Positions 1-10,905 of a DNA stretch of 64,000 nt are shown here, in pieces. Made by a program: the position numbers and the translations under genes. The notes under the pieces are model-generated. The model saw only the letters and a list, made by a program, of their open reading frames with translations, was not told where the DNA came from and searched no databases. The stretch's first letter is position 1. Each line of letters opens with the position of its first letter. Origin of the DNA: Rhodomicrobium lacus (GTDB lineage: Bacteria > Pseudomonadota > Alphaproteobacteria > Rhizobiales > Rhodomicrobiaceae); the NCBI RefSeq assembly GCF_003992725.1, contig NZ_RZNF01000012.1, forward strand, positions 992,001 through 1,056,000. Direction: 5' to 3'.

Positions 1-138
1 CAAATCGCCACCGTCACGCGACCGGGCGGATTGCAGCCCCGCGACGCTTATGCTGTATTCCTCCTCAGTGGATATCGCGGCGGCCTCTTCGCCTGCGATC
101 CGGCGACCAGACAGGGCAAGACATGCAGCCAGATGTGA
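1..138 (+). CDS. C-terminal end of an unidentified upstream gene (partial)
   Basis: An open frame runs from the first base to a TGA at 136-138. It would encode about 45 residues with a hydrophobic patch (AYAVFLLSGYRGG) and a basic end. It overlaps the start of the next gene by 16 bases, as in a translationally coupled operon. The tail could belong to a membrane glycosyltransferase of the kind that often sits beside polyprenol-phosphate sugar transferases, but so little is present that this is a guess from context only. Confidence 0.5.
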   Translation, partial: QIATVTRPGGLQPRDAYAVFLLSGYRGGLFACDPATRQGKTCSQM

Positions 139-1265
139 CTGAAGCGCGGCGCATCGAGGCCGTACCCGCGATTGCCAAGGGGCCGGATCTCACCGTTATC
201 GCGCCCACGTTCAACGAGCGCGACAACGTCGAGCCGCTGATCGAAAAGCTCGCCGCCGCGCTTTCCGGCGTCCATTGGGAAGTCATCTTCGTCGACGACG
301 ACTCGCCCGACGGGACCGCCGCCCATGTGCGCGAAGTGGCCCGCCGCGATTCCCGCGTGCGCTGCGTTCAGCGTCTTGGACGGCGCGGGCTGACGTCGGC
401 CTGTGCGGAAGCCGTCCTCGCCTCCTCCGCCCCCTATGTGGCGATCATCGACGCCGACTTGCAGCACGACGAGACGCTTCTGCCGCGCATGCTCGAACTC
501 CTGCAAAGGGAGCCGGAAACGGATGTCGTGATCGGCAGCCGCTACACGGAAAAGAGCCTGTCGGAAGGCTTCACGCGCGCGCGGCAGGCCATGAGCTTCA
601 TCGCCACGCGCCTCGCGCAGACCATCCTGCGGGCGAAGCTTTCCGATCCCGTATCCGGCTTCTTCATGGCGAAGCGCGAAGTCTTCGAGGGCTCGATCCG
701 CAACCTCTCGGGCATCGGCAACAAGATCCTCGTGGATGTGTTCGCGTCGTCGCCGCGCCCCCTGAAGTTCAAGGAACTGGCCTACCAGTTCAAGGCGCGC
801 CTCCACGGCGAAAGCAAGCTCGATACGTTGACCGTCTGGGAATATCTCGTCCTGCTTGCCGACAAGAGCCTCGGGCGCATCGTGCCTGTGCGCTTCCTGT
901 TGTTCAGCCTCGTCGGCTTTACGGGCGTGCTCGTGCATCTCGGCGTGCTGCGCGCAGCCCTTGTCGCAACGCCGCTTTCGTTCGCGACCTCGCAGGCCCT
1001 CGCAACTCTCGTCGCCGCGATCTCGAACTTCTTCCTGAACAACTGGCTGACCTATCGCGACAAGCGCCTGACCGGCTGGCAGATCATACCGGGGCTGATC
1101 ACCTTCCTGCTCGCATGCAGCGTCGGCGCGGTCGTGAACGTGGCGTTTGCTGAAACGGTCTTTGAGATGACCGCGCTATGGTGGCTCGCCGGGATCGCGG
1201 GCGCGGCGGTCAGCGCCGTGCTGAATTACGCGACGACATCGATCTTCACCTGGCGGAAGCGGTAG
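123..1265 (+). CDS. Polyprenol-phosphate glycosyltransferase (GT2) fused to a GtrA membrane domain
   Basis: The first ~240 residues are a GT-A fold family 2 transferase of the dolichol-phosphate mannose synthase type: a start strand TVIAPTFNERDN, VDDDSPDGT, and the metal-binding IDADLQHDE. The last ~130 residues form about four hydrophobic helices with the GtrA features SNFFLNNWLTY and NYATTSIFTWRKR. Such proteins transfer a sugar from a nucleotide donor to undecaprenyl or polyprenyl phosphate on the cytoplasmic face, and GtrA is thought to move the product across the membrane. The fusion is a known bacterial architecture. The sugar cannot be told from sequence. The gene overlaps the preceding frame by 16 bases, suggesting an operon. 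Confidence 0.85.
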   Translation: MQPDVTEARRIEAVPAIAKGPDLTVIAPTFNERDNVEPLIEKLAAALSGVHWEVIFVDDDSPDGTAAHVREVARRDSRVRCVQRLGRRGLTSACAEAVLASSAPYVAIIDADLQHDETLLPRMLELLQREPETDVVIGSRYTEKSLSEGFTRARQAMSFIATRLAQTILRAKLSDPVSGFFMAKREVFEGSIRNLSGIGNKILVDVFASSPRPLKFKELAYQFKARLHGESKLDTLTVWEYLVLLADKSLGRIVPVRFLLFSLVGFTGVLVHLGVLRAALVATPLSFATSQALATLVAAISNFFLNNWLTYRDKRLTGWQIIPGLITFLLACSVGAVVNVAFAETVFEMTALWWLAGIAGAAVSAVLNYATTSIFTWRKR

Positions 1266-1301
1266 CGACGAAGCAAGAGACCAGGACGGGCAGTCGGGCA
1301 A

Positions 1302-1652
1302 ATGACCTTTCTCTTCATCAAAGCCTTGGTTTCCGCTGCAATAATCGTCGCCGTTTCAGAAGTAGCGAAACGAAGCTCCACCACAGGCGCGCTCATTGTT
1401 GCTCTGCCGCTGGTGTCGGTGCTGAGTATGATCTGGCTCTGGGCTGAAACGGGCGATCGCGCGAAAATAGCGGCCCTTTCCGAAGCCACGCCGTGGTTCA
1501 TTCTGCCAAGCTTGCCGATGTTTTTTCTGATCCCCGCGATGCTGCGTGCGGGTTATGGCTTCTGGATCACGCTTGGAGCGGGGCTTCTGCTCACCGCCGC
1601 GCTCTATATGCTGATAACCGTGATCCTTGCACGTATGGGCATTGCCCCGTAG
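1302..1652 (+). CDS. DUF3147 family small membrane protein
   Basis: A 116-residue, almost entirely hydrophobic protein with about four membrane helices (roughly residues 3-20, 30-48, 65-84, 88-112). The pattern KRSSTTGALIVALPLVSVLSMIWL is split here as STTGALIVALPLVS plus LSMIWLW and resembles the DUF3147 family. Function is unknown. It follows the glycosyltransferase by 36 bases on the same strand and ends before a shared hairpin terminator, so it is probably the last gene of that operon. Confidence 0.7.
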   Translation: MTFLFIKALVSAAIIVAVSEVAKRSSTTGALIVALPLVSVLSMIWLWAETGDRAKIAALSEATPWFILPSLPMFFLIPAMLRAGYGFWITLGAGLLLTAALYMLITVILARMGIAP

Positions 1653-1703
1653 TCGCGGCCTGTTTCCGTGTGACGCCTCTTCGCTCGTAAACGTTTCGGG
1701 CAA

Positions 1704-1729
1704 GAAGGCCGGGCGCTCGCCCGGCCTTC
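1704..1729. terminator. Hairpin terminator shared by convergent genes
   Basis: A perfect 12-base inverted repeat (704-715 with 718-729 of the second kilobase, arms GAAGGCCGGGCG and CGCCCGGCCTTC) lies between the DUF3147 gene and the end of clpB. A pyrimidine-rich run (TGTCTTCT) follows on the plus strand. It can serve both transcription directions, though the U tract is imperfect. Confidence 0.75.
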
Positions 1730-1766
1730 TGTCTTCTCAAAACAGCTTAAGTGATTGCGCCGCGCG

Positions 1767-4367
<2,601 letters not shown>

Positions 4368-4474
4368 GGTTGCCTCGGTGGCTGCTAGACGCAGCCGCGT
4401 ATCTGGACAGGAAGCAGGTTGATGCCGTCATATATGGCAGCATCATTCGTCAAAAAAAGGCTTCAGGCGCTCGC

Positions 4475-5239
4475 ATGTCGGCTACGCCCAAGATAGTTTC
4501 ACTGGTCCATTATCCCATGAAAGGGATGAACGGGATCGACGCGCCGAAAGCAGACTTAACACCCGGTGAAGGCATGCCTTTCGACCGGATCTACGCCATC
4601 GAAAATGGCGGTCACGCTTTCGACACGCTGAGCCCGAAATGGTTCCCGAAGGTGCATTTCCTGCAATTGATGCGAAACGAGCGGCTAGCCAGCCTGCACC
4701 TTGCCTTCGACGAGGACAGCCACACGCTCACGCTGTTCCGCGACGGCCGGCAGGTTGCGCGAGGCGCGCTGAAAACCAGGCTCGGCCGTCAGATGATCGA
4801 GCAGTTTCTCGCGGCCTACATGAAGGATGACCTGAAGGGACCACCGCGCATCGTGCATGCCGACGGCGATCAGTTTACCGACATCGCCGCGAAGGCTCTG
4901 CATGTCGTCAATCTGGAGACGGTGCGCGACGTTTCCCGCGTAACAGGCGTAGACCTCGCCCCCGCGCGCTTTCGCGCGAACCTCTATTTCGAGGGCTTGC
5001 CCGCGTGGGAAGAGCGGCACTGGGTCGGCAAGACGTTGACCTGCGGCGGCGCGCAGCTTGAGGTGTTCGCGGAAACGGCGCGTTGCGAGGCCACGAGCGT
5101 CGACCCGGCGACAGCGCAGCGCGGGATTTCCATTCCGGCGGCGCTGCAAGGCACATGGGGTCACAAAAACCTGGGGCTTTACGCGAAGGTTACGCGCGGC
5201 GGCGCGGTCGGCGTCGGCGATGTGCTCACGGTTGCTTGA
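4475..5239 (+). CDS. MOSC domain protein
   Basis: About 254 residues with the beta-barrel pattern of MOSC (molybdenum cofactor sulfurase C-terminal) proteins: an N-terminal section VSLVHYPMKGMNG, the FRANLYFEGLPAWEE motif, and the conserved cysteine in ETARCEATSVDP, followed by HKNLGLYAKVTRGG. The family is thought to carry sulfur or metal-sulfur groups on that cysteine. The ATG at 4475 (MSATPKIVSL) is chosen because the upstream in-frame 35 residues are basic, non-conserved and run into the clpB promoter region. Substrate unknown. Confidence 0.85.
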   Translation: MSATPKIVSLVHYPMKGMNGIDAPKADLTPGEGMPFDRIYAIENGGHAFDTLSPKWFPKVHFLQLMRNERLASLHLAFDEDSHTLTLFRDGRQVARGALKTRLGRQMIEQFLAAYMKDDLKGPPRIVHADGDQFTDIAAKALHVVNLETVRDVSRVTGVDLAPARFRANLYFEGLPAWEERHWVGKTLTCGGAQLEVFAETARCEATSVDPATAQRGISIPAALQGTWGHKNLGLYAKVTRGGAVGVGDVLTVA

Positions 5240-5375
5240 GATACGCCACTTCATGAGCGCGCGCATCCTTGCCGCCGGGCAAAGAAAGCGCGACATACGT
5301 TTTTCGCTAGATAAGACAGCGCTCGCGGGTCTATGAACTCGCCGTAGTTATTCTAAAACAAGAAGGCGCACGACA

Positions 5376-7232
5376 ATGCCGGACTATCGCTCCCGTACCT
5401 CGACCCATGGCCGCAACATGGCGGGCGCTCGCGGTCTCTGGCGTGCGACCGGCATGAAGGACGGCGATTTCGGCAAGCCGATCATCGCCATCGCCAACTC
5501 GTTCACGCAGTTCGTCCCCGGCCACGTGCATCTGAAGGATCTCGGCCAGCTCGTCGCACGCGAGATCGAGAAGGCGGGCGGCGTCGCCAAGGAATTCAAC
5601 ACCATTGCCATCGACGACGGCATCGCGATGGGCCATAGCGGCATGCTTTATTCTCTGCCGTCGCGCGAAATCATCGCCGACGCGGTGGAATATATGGTCA
5701 ACGCGCATACCGCCGACGCGCTCGTGTGCATCTCGAATTGCGACAAGATCACGCCCGGCATGCTGATGGCGAGCCTGCGCCTCAACATTCCGACGATCTT
5801 CGTTTCCGGCGGCCCGATGGAAGCGGGGAAGGTCACAGTTGGCGGCAAGACGCACGCGGTGGATCTCATCGACGCGATGATCAAGGGCGCGGACCCAACC
5901 GTGTCTGACGAGGTGGCCGAAGCCTATGAGCGCGACTCGTGCCCGACCTGCGGCTCGTGTTCGGGTATGTTCACGGCCAATTCCATGAACTGCCTTACCG
6001 AGGCGCTCGGTCTTTCGCTGCCCGGCAACGGTACGATGCTGGCCACCCACACCGACCGCAAGGACCTGTTCCTCGAAGCGGGGCGGCGCATCGTCGAAAT
6101 CACGAAGCGCTATTATGAAGGCAACGACGCCAGCGTGCTCCCCCGCTCCATCGCCAATTTCGAGGCCTTCGAGAACGCGATGACGCTCGACATCGCGATG
6201 GGCGGCTCGACCAACACGGTGTTACACTTGCTCGCCGCCGCGCAGGAAGCGGGCGTGCCCTTCACCATGACCGACATCGACCGGCTGTCGCGCCGCGTGC
6301 CGTGCCTCTCGAAGGTCGCGCCGAACATCGCCAATGTCCATGTCGAGGACGTGCATCGTGCGGGCGGCATCATGGGAATCCTCGGCGAGCTCGACCGCGG
6401 CGGGCTGATCAATCGGGGCTGCGGCACCGTTCATGCGCCGACCATCGCGGATGCGCTCGACAAGTGGGACATCGCGCGCACCAATTCGCCGGAGGTGCAG
6501 ACCTTCTACAAGGCCGCGCCCGGCGGTGTCCGCACGGTCGAGGCCTTCAGTCAGGCCGCGCGCTGGGACGAACTCGACGCCGACCGCGCCAAAGGCGTCG
6601 TCCGCTCCGTGGAGAACGCGTTCTCGAAGGATGGCGGCCTCGCCGTGCTGTTCGGCAACATCGCGCTCGATGGCTGCATCGTGAAGACGGCGGGTGTCGA
6701 CGCCTCGAACCTCACCTTTACCGGTCCCGCCGTGATCTGCGAGAGCCAGGAAGAGGCGGTGGAGAAGATCCTCGGCGGCGCGGTCAAGGAAGGCGACGTG
6801 GTGCTCATCCGCTATGAGGGGCCGAAGGGTGGCCCCGGCATGCAGGAAATGCTCTACCCGACGAGCTATCTGAAAAGCATGGGCCTCGGCAAGAAATGCG
6901 CGCTGATCACCGACGGGCGCTTTTCCGGCGGTACCTCGGGCCTGTCCATCGGCCACGCCTCGCCCGAAGCGGCAGAAGGCGGCGCGATCGGCCTCGTCGA
7001 GCAGGGCGACATCGTCGTCATCGACATTCCGAACCGCCTGATCCGCGTCGACCTGCCCGACGAAGTGCTGGCGAAACGCCGCGCGGCGATGGAAGCAAAG
7101 GGCGGGGCTGCATGGAAGCCTGTCAGCCGCGTTCGCCATGTGAGCCAGGCGCTGCGGGCCTATGCGGCGCTGACAACGAGCGCGGCGCGCGGCGCGGTTC
7201 GGGACGTTTCGCAAGTCGAGCGCAAGGGCTGA
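5376..7232 (+). CDS. ilvD: Dihydroxy-acid dehydratase
   Basis: This 618-residue protein dehydrates 2,3-dihydroxy-isovalerate and -methylvalerate to the 2-oxo acids, the third step of valine/isoleucine synthesis. Cluster ligands are visible at Cys122 (NCDKITPGM) and in [12 protein letters not shown] (Cys189-195). The N-terminal [13 protein letters not shown] and the long form match the E. coli-type enzyme with an oxygen-sensitive [4Fe-4S] cluster rather than the [2Fe-2S] plant/mycobacterial type. The C-terminal [11 protein letters not shown] loop is intact. It is a single gene with its own 136-base leader; I saw no leader peptide or attenuator. Confidence 0.97.
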   Translation: MPDYRSRTSTHGRNMAGARGLWRATGMKDGDFGKPIIAIANSFTQFVPGHVHLKDLGQLVAREIEKAGGVAKEFNTIAIDDGIAMGHSGMLYSLPSREIIADAVEYMVNAHTADALVCISNCDKITPGMLMASLRLNIPTIFVSGGPMEAGKVTVGGKTHAVDLIDAMIKGADPTVSDEVAEAYERDSCPTCGSCSGMFTANSMNCLTEALGLSLPGNGTMLATHTDRKDLFLEAGRRIVEITKRYYEGNDASVLPRSIANFEAFENAMTLDIAMGGSTNTVLHLLAAAQEAGVPFTMTDIDRLSRRVPCLSKVAPNIANVHVEDVHRAGGIMGILGELDRGGLINRGCGTVHAPTIADALDKWDIARTNSPEVQTFYKAAPGGVRTVEAFSQAARWDELDADRAKGVVRSVENAFSKDGGLAVLFGNIALDGCIVKTAGVDASNLTFTGPAVICESQEEAVEKILGGAVKEGDVVLIRYEGPKGGPGMQEMLYPTSYLKSMGLGKKCALITDGRFSGGTSGLSIGHASPEAAEGGAIGLVEQGDIVVIDIPNRLIRVDLPDEVLAKRRAAMEAKGGAAWKPVSRVRHVSQALRAYAALTTSAARGAVRDVSQVERKG

Positions 7233-7421
7233 ACGAGCAGCGCTCCCGTCTGAAAGGCTCGCCGCTGGCGTTGTTCCGCGACGGGCATCGGGTGCAATAG
7301 ATAAGCCCGCCTACGATCGGCATCGATTCGACGCAAAAGCCGATTCGGCTGCGCCAATATCACTGCGTCGTGCCGCGTTCGATTGCGGCATGACCGCTGC
7401 AAGAACAGCGACAGGCGCGAA

Positions 7422-7452
7422 AAAAGCCCCGAGCGTCAGCGTCGGGGCTTTT
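7422..7452. terminator. Bidirectional Rho-independent terminator
   Basis: Stem GCCCCGA (7426-7432) and TCGGGGC (7442-7448), nine-base loop, flanked by an A run on the left and TTTT on the right. It therefore works on both strands and separates ilvD (plus) from the DUF4167 gene (minus). The 285 bases between the two genes hold nothing else I can recognise. Confidence 0.9.
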
Positions 7453-7517
7453 CCAATTTTGCACTCTCGCGAGCCGCCAGAACGCTATCGAGGGCGTGCG
7501 CGACCGCTCCCGGCGTG

Positions 7518-8318
7518 TCAGGACGTGGAGTCGTCGGTTTTGGGGTCGATGACCGCCGCCACGGCAGGCGCGGCATTGGACAGCGCGGCGGTTCCGCTGC
7601 GGCCCGTGTAAGTCTTCACCGGAGCGGCTTCACCGATCGGGCGGCGGCGGCGGCGGCGCGGCAGGCGGTCGCCGTCCGGCGCGCCGTTATAAGCCTCGCC
7701 GTTTGAAACGCCGTTGACCGGCTGCGGTGCGCCGTCAACCGCGCTGCTGGGCTGCGGAGGAAGCACCACCGGCTGTTGCAGGAACTGCGGGAAAGCGTTC
7801 TGCGGGATATAGGGCTGCGGCTGCTGATGTTGATTGTAGGATGGGACGCGCTCGGGGCGCTCGCCGCGATCCGGGCGTTCGCCGCGCTCGGGCCGCTCGG
7901 CGCGTTCTGGGCGCTCCCCGCGGTCGGCGCGCTCGTTCCGCTCGGGCTGAAAGCGTTGCTGGGGAGCAAAATCGTCCCCGTCGCCATCATCGTCATCGGA
8001 GTCGAAATCGCGCGAATAGGCATCCTGTCCGCCGAACCGCCCGCCGTTGAGCGGCTGCTCGCCGCCGGTATTCTGAGCCTGCGCGGCAAGGATGATGCGG
8101 TTGTAATGCTCGGCATGCTGAAGATAGTTTTCGGCGGCCACGGAATCGCCGGAAGACATCGCGTCGCGAGCAAGAGACGTGTATTTCTCCGCGATATGCA
8201 TCGCTGTGCCACGGATCTTGACGTCGGGACCACTCGATTCGTAGTTCCGGCTCATGGAATTCTGTGGCTTGCGGCCGCCACGATTGCGGCCTCTGCGGCT
8301 TTGCTGTCCTTGCCTCAT
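7518..8318 (-). CDS. DUF4167 family protein with RGERPE repeats
   Basis: The conserved N-terminal 80 residues (MRQGQQSRRGRNRGGRKP, then NYESSGPDVKIRGTAMHIAEKY) match the alphaproteobacterial DUF4167 family. The rest is low complexity: an acidic stretch, four tandem six-residue units of the type RGERPE, a Pro/Gln section and a basic cluster LPRRRRRRP. The start at 8318 follows the family and drops eight extra residues. The Arg/Gly-rich ends suggest nucleic-acid binding, but no function is established that I know of. It closes the conserved run lysC-ptsP-prfA-prmC-DUF4167. The 296-base gap 8319-8614 before it has no recognisable gene and should hold its promoter. Confidence 0.85.
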   Translation of the reverse strand: MRQGQQSRRGRNRGGRKPQNSMSRNYESSGPDVKIRGTAMHIAEKYTSLARDAMSSGDSVAAENYLQHAEHYNRIILAAQAQNTGGEQPLNGGRFGGQDAYSRDFDSDDDDGDGDDFAPQQRFQPERNERADRGERPERAERPERGERPDRGERPERVPSYNQHQQPQPYIPQNAFPQFLQQPVVLPPQPSSAVDGAPQPVNGVSNGEAYNGAPDGDRLPRRRRRRPIGEAAPVKTYTGRSGTAALSNAAPAVAAVIDPKTDDSTS

Positions 8319-8614
8319 GGGTCCTGTCTTGTCGAAGGTCACAAAAGCTCACCTCATGCAGACATGGCGTGTTGGTGCCGGTAAATGCCTGCAACAGTAT
8401 AAAATCTCAGTCCAGCCTGCCTGTCAGTTCGAAGCAACGCTAACTTGAGAAGCAGATGTTTCTAGGCTCCGCGCAGTAAGAAACGTGAACCACGGATACC
8501 GCCGATGCCTGAAATCAGCACCCGGTCATAGCATCAGTTTTTTGGTAGCCTACGTTCCTACGCCTCGTCGTGTCTCAACCGCTGCGGGTTGACGAGGCCG
8601 CCTCTGCATTGACC

Positions 8615-9535
8615 CTATCCCGATCCAATCGGATTTCCAACCTTTTTTTTGCCGCGCATCGCGTCGTCAGACGGCTGTCTCACTCCTGCAACGGCTCGCT
8701 CGATCCCCGCCAGATCCGCAAAAATTTCCGTTTGGAATCCGACGTCGAGTTCCGTCAGCATGTCTCTAACCGACCGTGCCTGACGATGCCCCGTCTCGAA
8801 AACCACGATTCCTGACATGCGCAAAATGCGCGAAACTTGCGGCACAATATCCCGGTACGCCTTAAGCCCGTCTTTCCCCCCGTCCAGCGCAAGCGGGGGA
8901 TCGAAATCCCGCACCTCGGCGCTCAATCCCGCGATGTCGGCTGTTTCAATATAAGGAGGGTTACACGTAATGATGTCAAAAGTTGCATCGGCAAGGGCAC
9001 TGCCCCAATCTCCGCACAGGAAAATGGAACGGGACGCGAAGCCGAGCCGCGCGAAGTTCCTCCGTGCCGTTCGCAACGCCCCTTCGCTGCGGTCGATGCC
9101 GATTCCCGTCGCGTTCGGCAACTCCGACAGAAGGGCGGCGAGGATGCAGCCCGTGCCGGTCCCAAGGTCGAGGATGCGAAGCGGCGCGTTCGCGCAATGC
9201 CGGTCGCGCGCCCATACCAACGCGGTCTCGACGAGAACTTCCGTGTCCGGACGTGGATCGAGTGTATGCGGCGACAGCTCGAACGGCATGCCCCAGAACT
9301 CGCGCACGCCCAGGATGCGTGAAACCGGCTCGCCCGCGAAACGCCGCTGAGCGACATCGATAGCCCGATCCAGCACTGCGTGCGGAAGCGCTTCGTCGCG
9401 CCGGGTGACTGCCTCTTCCGGCGAGAAGCCGGCGGCATGCGCCGAGAGAAGACGCGCATCGAGAGCCGCCGACTCGATACCGGCCTGCCTGAACCTTTCG
9501 GTGAGATAGCGCACCAATTCCCCGAACGTCGTCAT
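8615..9535 (-). CDS. prmC: Release factor glutamine methyltransferase
   Basis: A 306-residue class I methyltransferase with the SAM-binding LDLGTGTGC (122-130) and the catalytic NPPY at 192-195. PrmC methylates the glutamine of the GGQ loop in release factors 1 and 2. It starts 24 bases after the stop of prfA, its substrate gene, on the same strand, the usual arrangement. The region before the fold (about residues 1-80) is the substrate-binding helical domain. Confidence 0.96.
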   Translation of the reverse strand: MTTFGELVRYLTERFRQAGIESAALDARLLSAHAAGFSPEEAVTRRDEALPHAVLDRAIDVAQRRFAGEPVSRILGVREFWGMPFELSPHTLDPRPDTEVLVETALVWARDRHCANAPLRILDLGTGTGCILAALLSELPNATGIGIDRSEGALRTARRNFARLGFASRSIFLCGDWGSALADATFDIITCNPPYIETADIAGLSAEVRDFDPPLALDGGKDGLKAYRDIVPQVSRILRMSGIVVFETGHRQARSVRDMLTELDVGFQTEIFADLAGIERAVAGVRQPSDDAMRGKKKVGNPIGSG

Positions 9536-9559
9536 CCGCGCTCCGCTGCGCCCGTTGCC

Positions 9560-10645
9560 TCAGGCATGGGCCGCGGTTTCCGCGGCAAGCTGGCCAGCCT
9601 GATGCTCCGTGATCAGCGCATCGATGATCGTGTCGAGCCCGTCGCCCTCCATGATCTGCGGCAGATTATAGAGCGTCACATTGACGCGATGATCGGTCAC
9701 GCGGCCCTGCGGAAAATTGTACGTGCGGATACGCTGCGAGCGGTCGCCGGAGCCGATCTGGTCCTTGCGTTCCGCTGCGCGGGCTTCGTCGGCCTTCGTG
9801 CGCTCCATGTCGTAAAGGCGCGCGCGAAGCACCTGCATGGCGCGCGCGCGGTTCTGATGCTGCGATTTCTCGCTCGACGTCACGATGATGCCGGTGGGAA
9901 GGTGGGTGATCCGAACCGCCGAATCGGTGGTGTTCACATGCTGGCCGCCAGCGCCGCTCGCCCGCATCGTGTCGATGCGGATGTCCTGCTCGCGGATTTC
10001 GATGTCGATATCCTCCGCCTCCGGCAACACGGCCACCGTCGCCGCCGAAGTGTGGATGCGGCCCTGGTTCTCCGTTTCGGGCACGCGCTGCACGCGATGC
10101 ACGCCCGACTCGAACTTCATCCGCGCGAACACGCCCTTGCCGCTGATGGCCGCCACGATTTCCTTGTAGCCTCCGGCGTCCGCATCGCTGACCGAAAGCA
10201 CGTTCACTTTCCAGCCCTTGAGGTCCGCATAGCGCTGGTACATGCGGAACAGGTCCGCCGCGAACAGCGCGGCTTCCTCGCCGCCGGTGCCCGCGCGCAC
10301 TTCGAGGATGGCGCTTTTCTCGTCCGCCGCGTCCTTCGGCAGAAGCATGATCTGAAGCTCGTGCTCCAGCTTCTCGACGCGCGGCTCGGCCGCCTCCAGT
10401 TCCTCGCGCGCAAGCTCCACCATGTCCGGCTCGGAGGCCGGATCTTCGATCATCTGGCGCAGGCTGTCGCGCTCGTCTTCAGCGGCTTCGAGCGTCTTGA
10501 TGGCCGCGACGAGCGGATCGAGGTCCGAAAATTCCTTTGAGAGCTTCTTGAACGTCTCCTGATCGCAGCCTTCCGAAAGCTGTGCCTGGATGGTTTCCCA
10601 GCGCCCGACGAGCCGCTTCAGTTTTTCTTTCGGTATGGATGCCAT
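9560..10645 (-). CDS. prfA: Peptide chain release factor 1
   Basis: Recognises UAA and UAG in the ribosome and triggers peptide release. With the ATG at 10645 (MASIPKEK) the GGQ loop falls at 233-235 and the codon-reading tripeptide, here Pro-Glu-Thr, at 189-191, which matches E. coli numbering; an AGGGA ribosome site sits about eight bases before this ATG. Two in-frame starts up to 10672 exist but have poorer sites. The tripeptide is PET where E. coli has PAT; the middle position is known to vary. Confidence 0.97.
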   Translation of the reverse strand: MASIPKEKLKRLVGRWETIQAQLSEGCDQETFKKLSKEFSDLDPLVAAIKTLEAAEDERDSLRQMIEDPASEPDMVELAREELEAAEPRVEKLEHELQIMLLPKDAADEKSAILEVRAGTGGEEAALFAADLFRMYQRYADLKGWKVNVLSVSDADAGGYKEIVAAISGKGVFARMKFESGVHRVQRVPETENQGRIHTSAATVAVLPEAEDIDIEIREQDIRIDTMRASGAGGQHVNTTDSAVRITHLPTGIIVTSSEKSQHQNRARAMQVLRARLYDMERTKADEARAAERKDQIGSGDRSQRIRTYNFPQGRVTDHRVNVTLYNLPQIMEGDGLDTIIDALITEHQAGQLAAETAAHA

Positions 10646-10812
10646 GAGTCGATCCCTGTTCATCACGACCAAACCCCACGGCCGGCGCGACGAAAACTTG
10701 TTATTTGCCTGATCGGCTGGCGCCAGGGCGCATACGTTTGATTACCGTCGCCTCAAGCTCGCGATCAAGCGTACACGCCCAAAGGGCACAAGCAACTAAT
10801 TGAATAAGCGGA

Positions 10813-10870
10813 GTGAATTTCACATTTGATGGGAGTGCCGCAGCCTGTCGCGATCAAATGTCAAGTTCAC
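10813..10870. repeat. Palindromic repeat, family B, copy 1
   Basis: Arms 10813-10830 (GTGAATTTCACATTTGAT) and 10853-10870 are inverted repeats matching at 16 of 18 positions, around a 22-base GC-rich centre. It lies between prfA and ptsP, downstream of ptsP. The same core is found in the palindrome at 21105-21180, so it is a dispersed element and not a private terminator; there is no U tract. Confidence 0.7.
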
Positions 10871-10905
10871 TGCACCGGGCGTGCGCAGCAGCCCATATCC
10901 GTTCT

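Noticed and set aside
4368-4474. Sigma-32 heat-shock promoter for clpB
   Set aside because: Only loose resemblance to the -35 and -10 elements with a wrong spacing.
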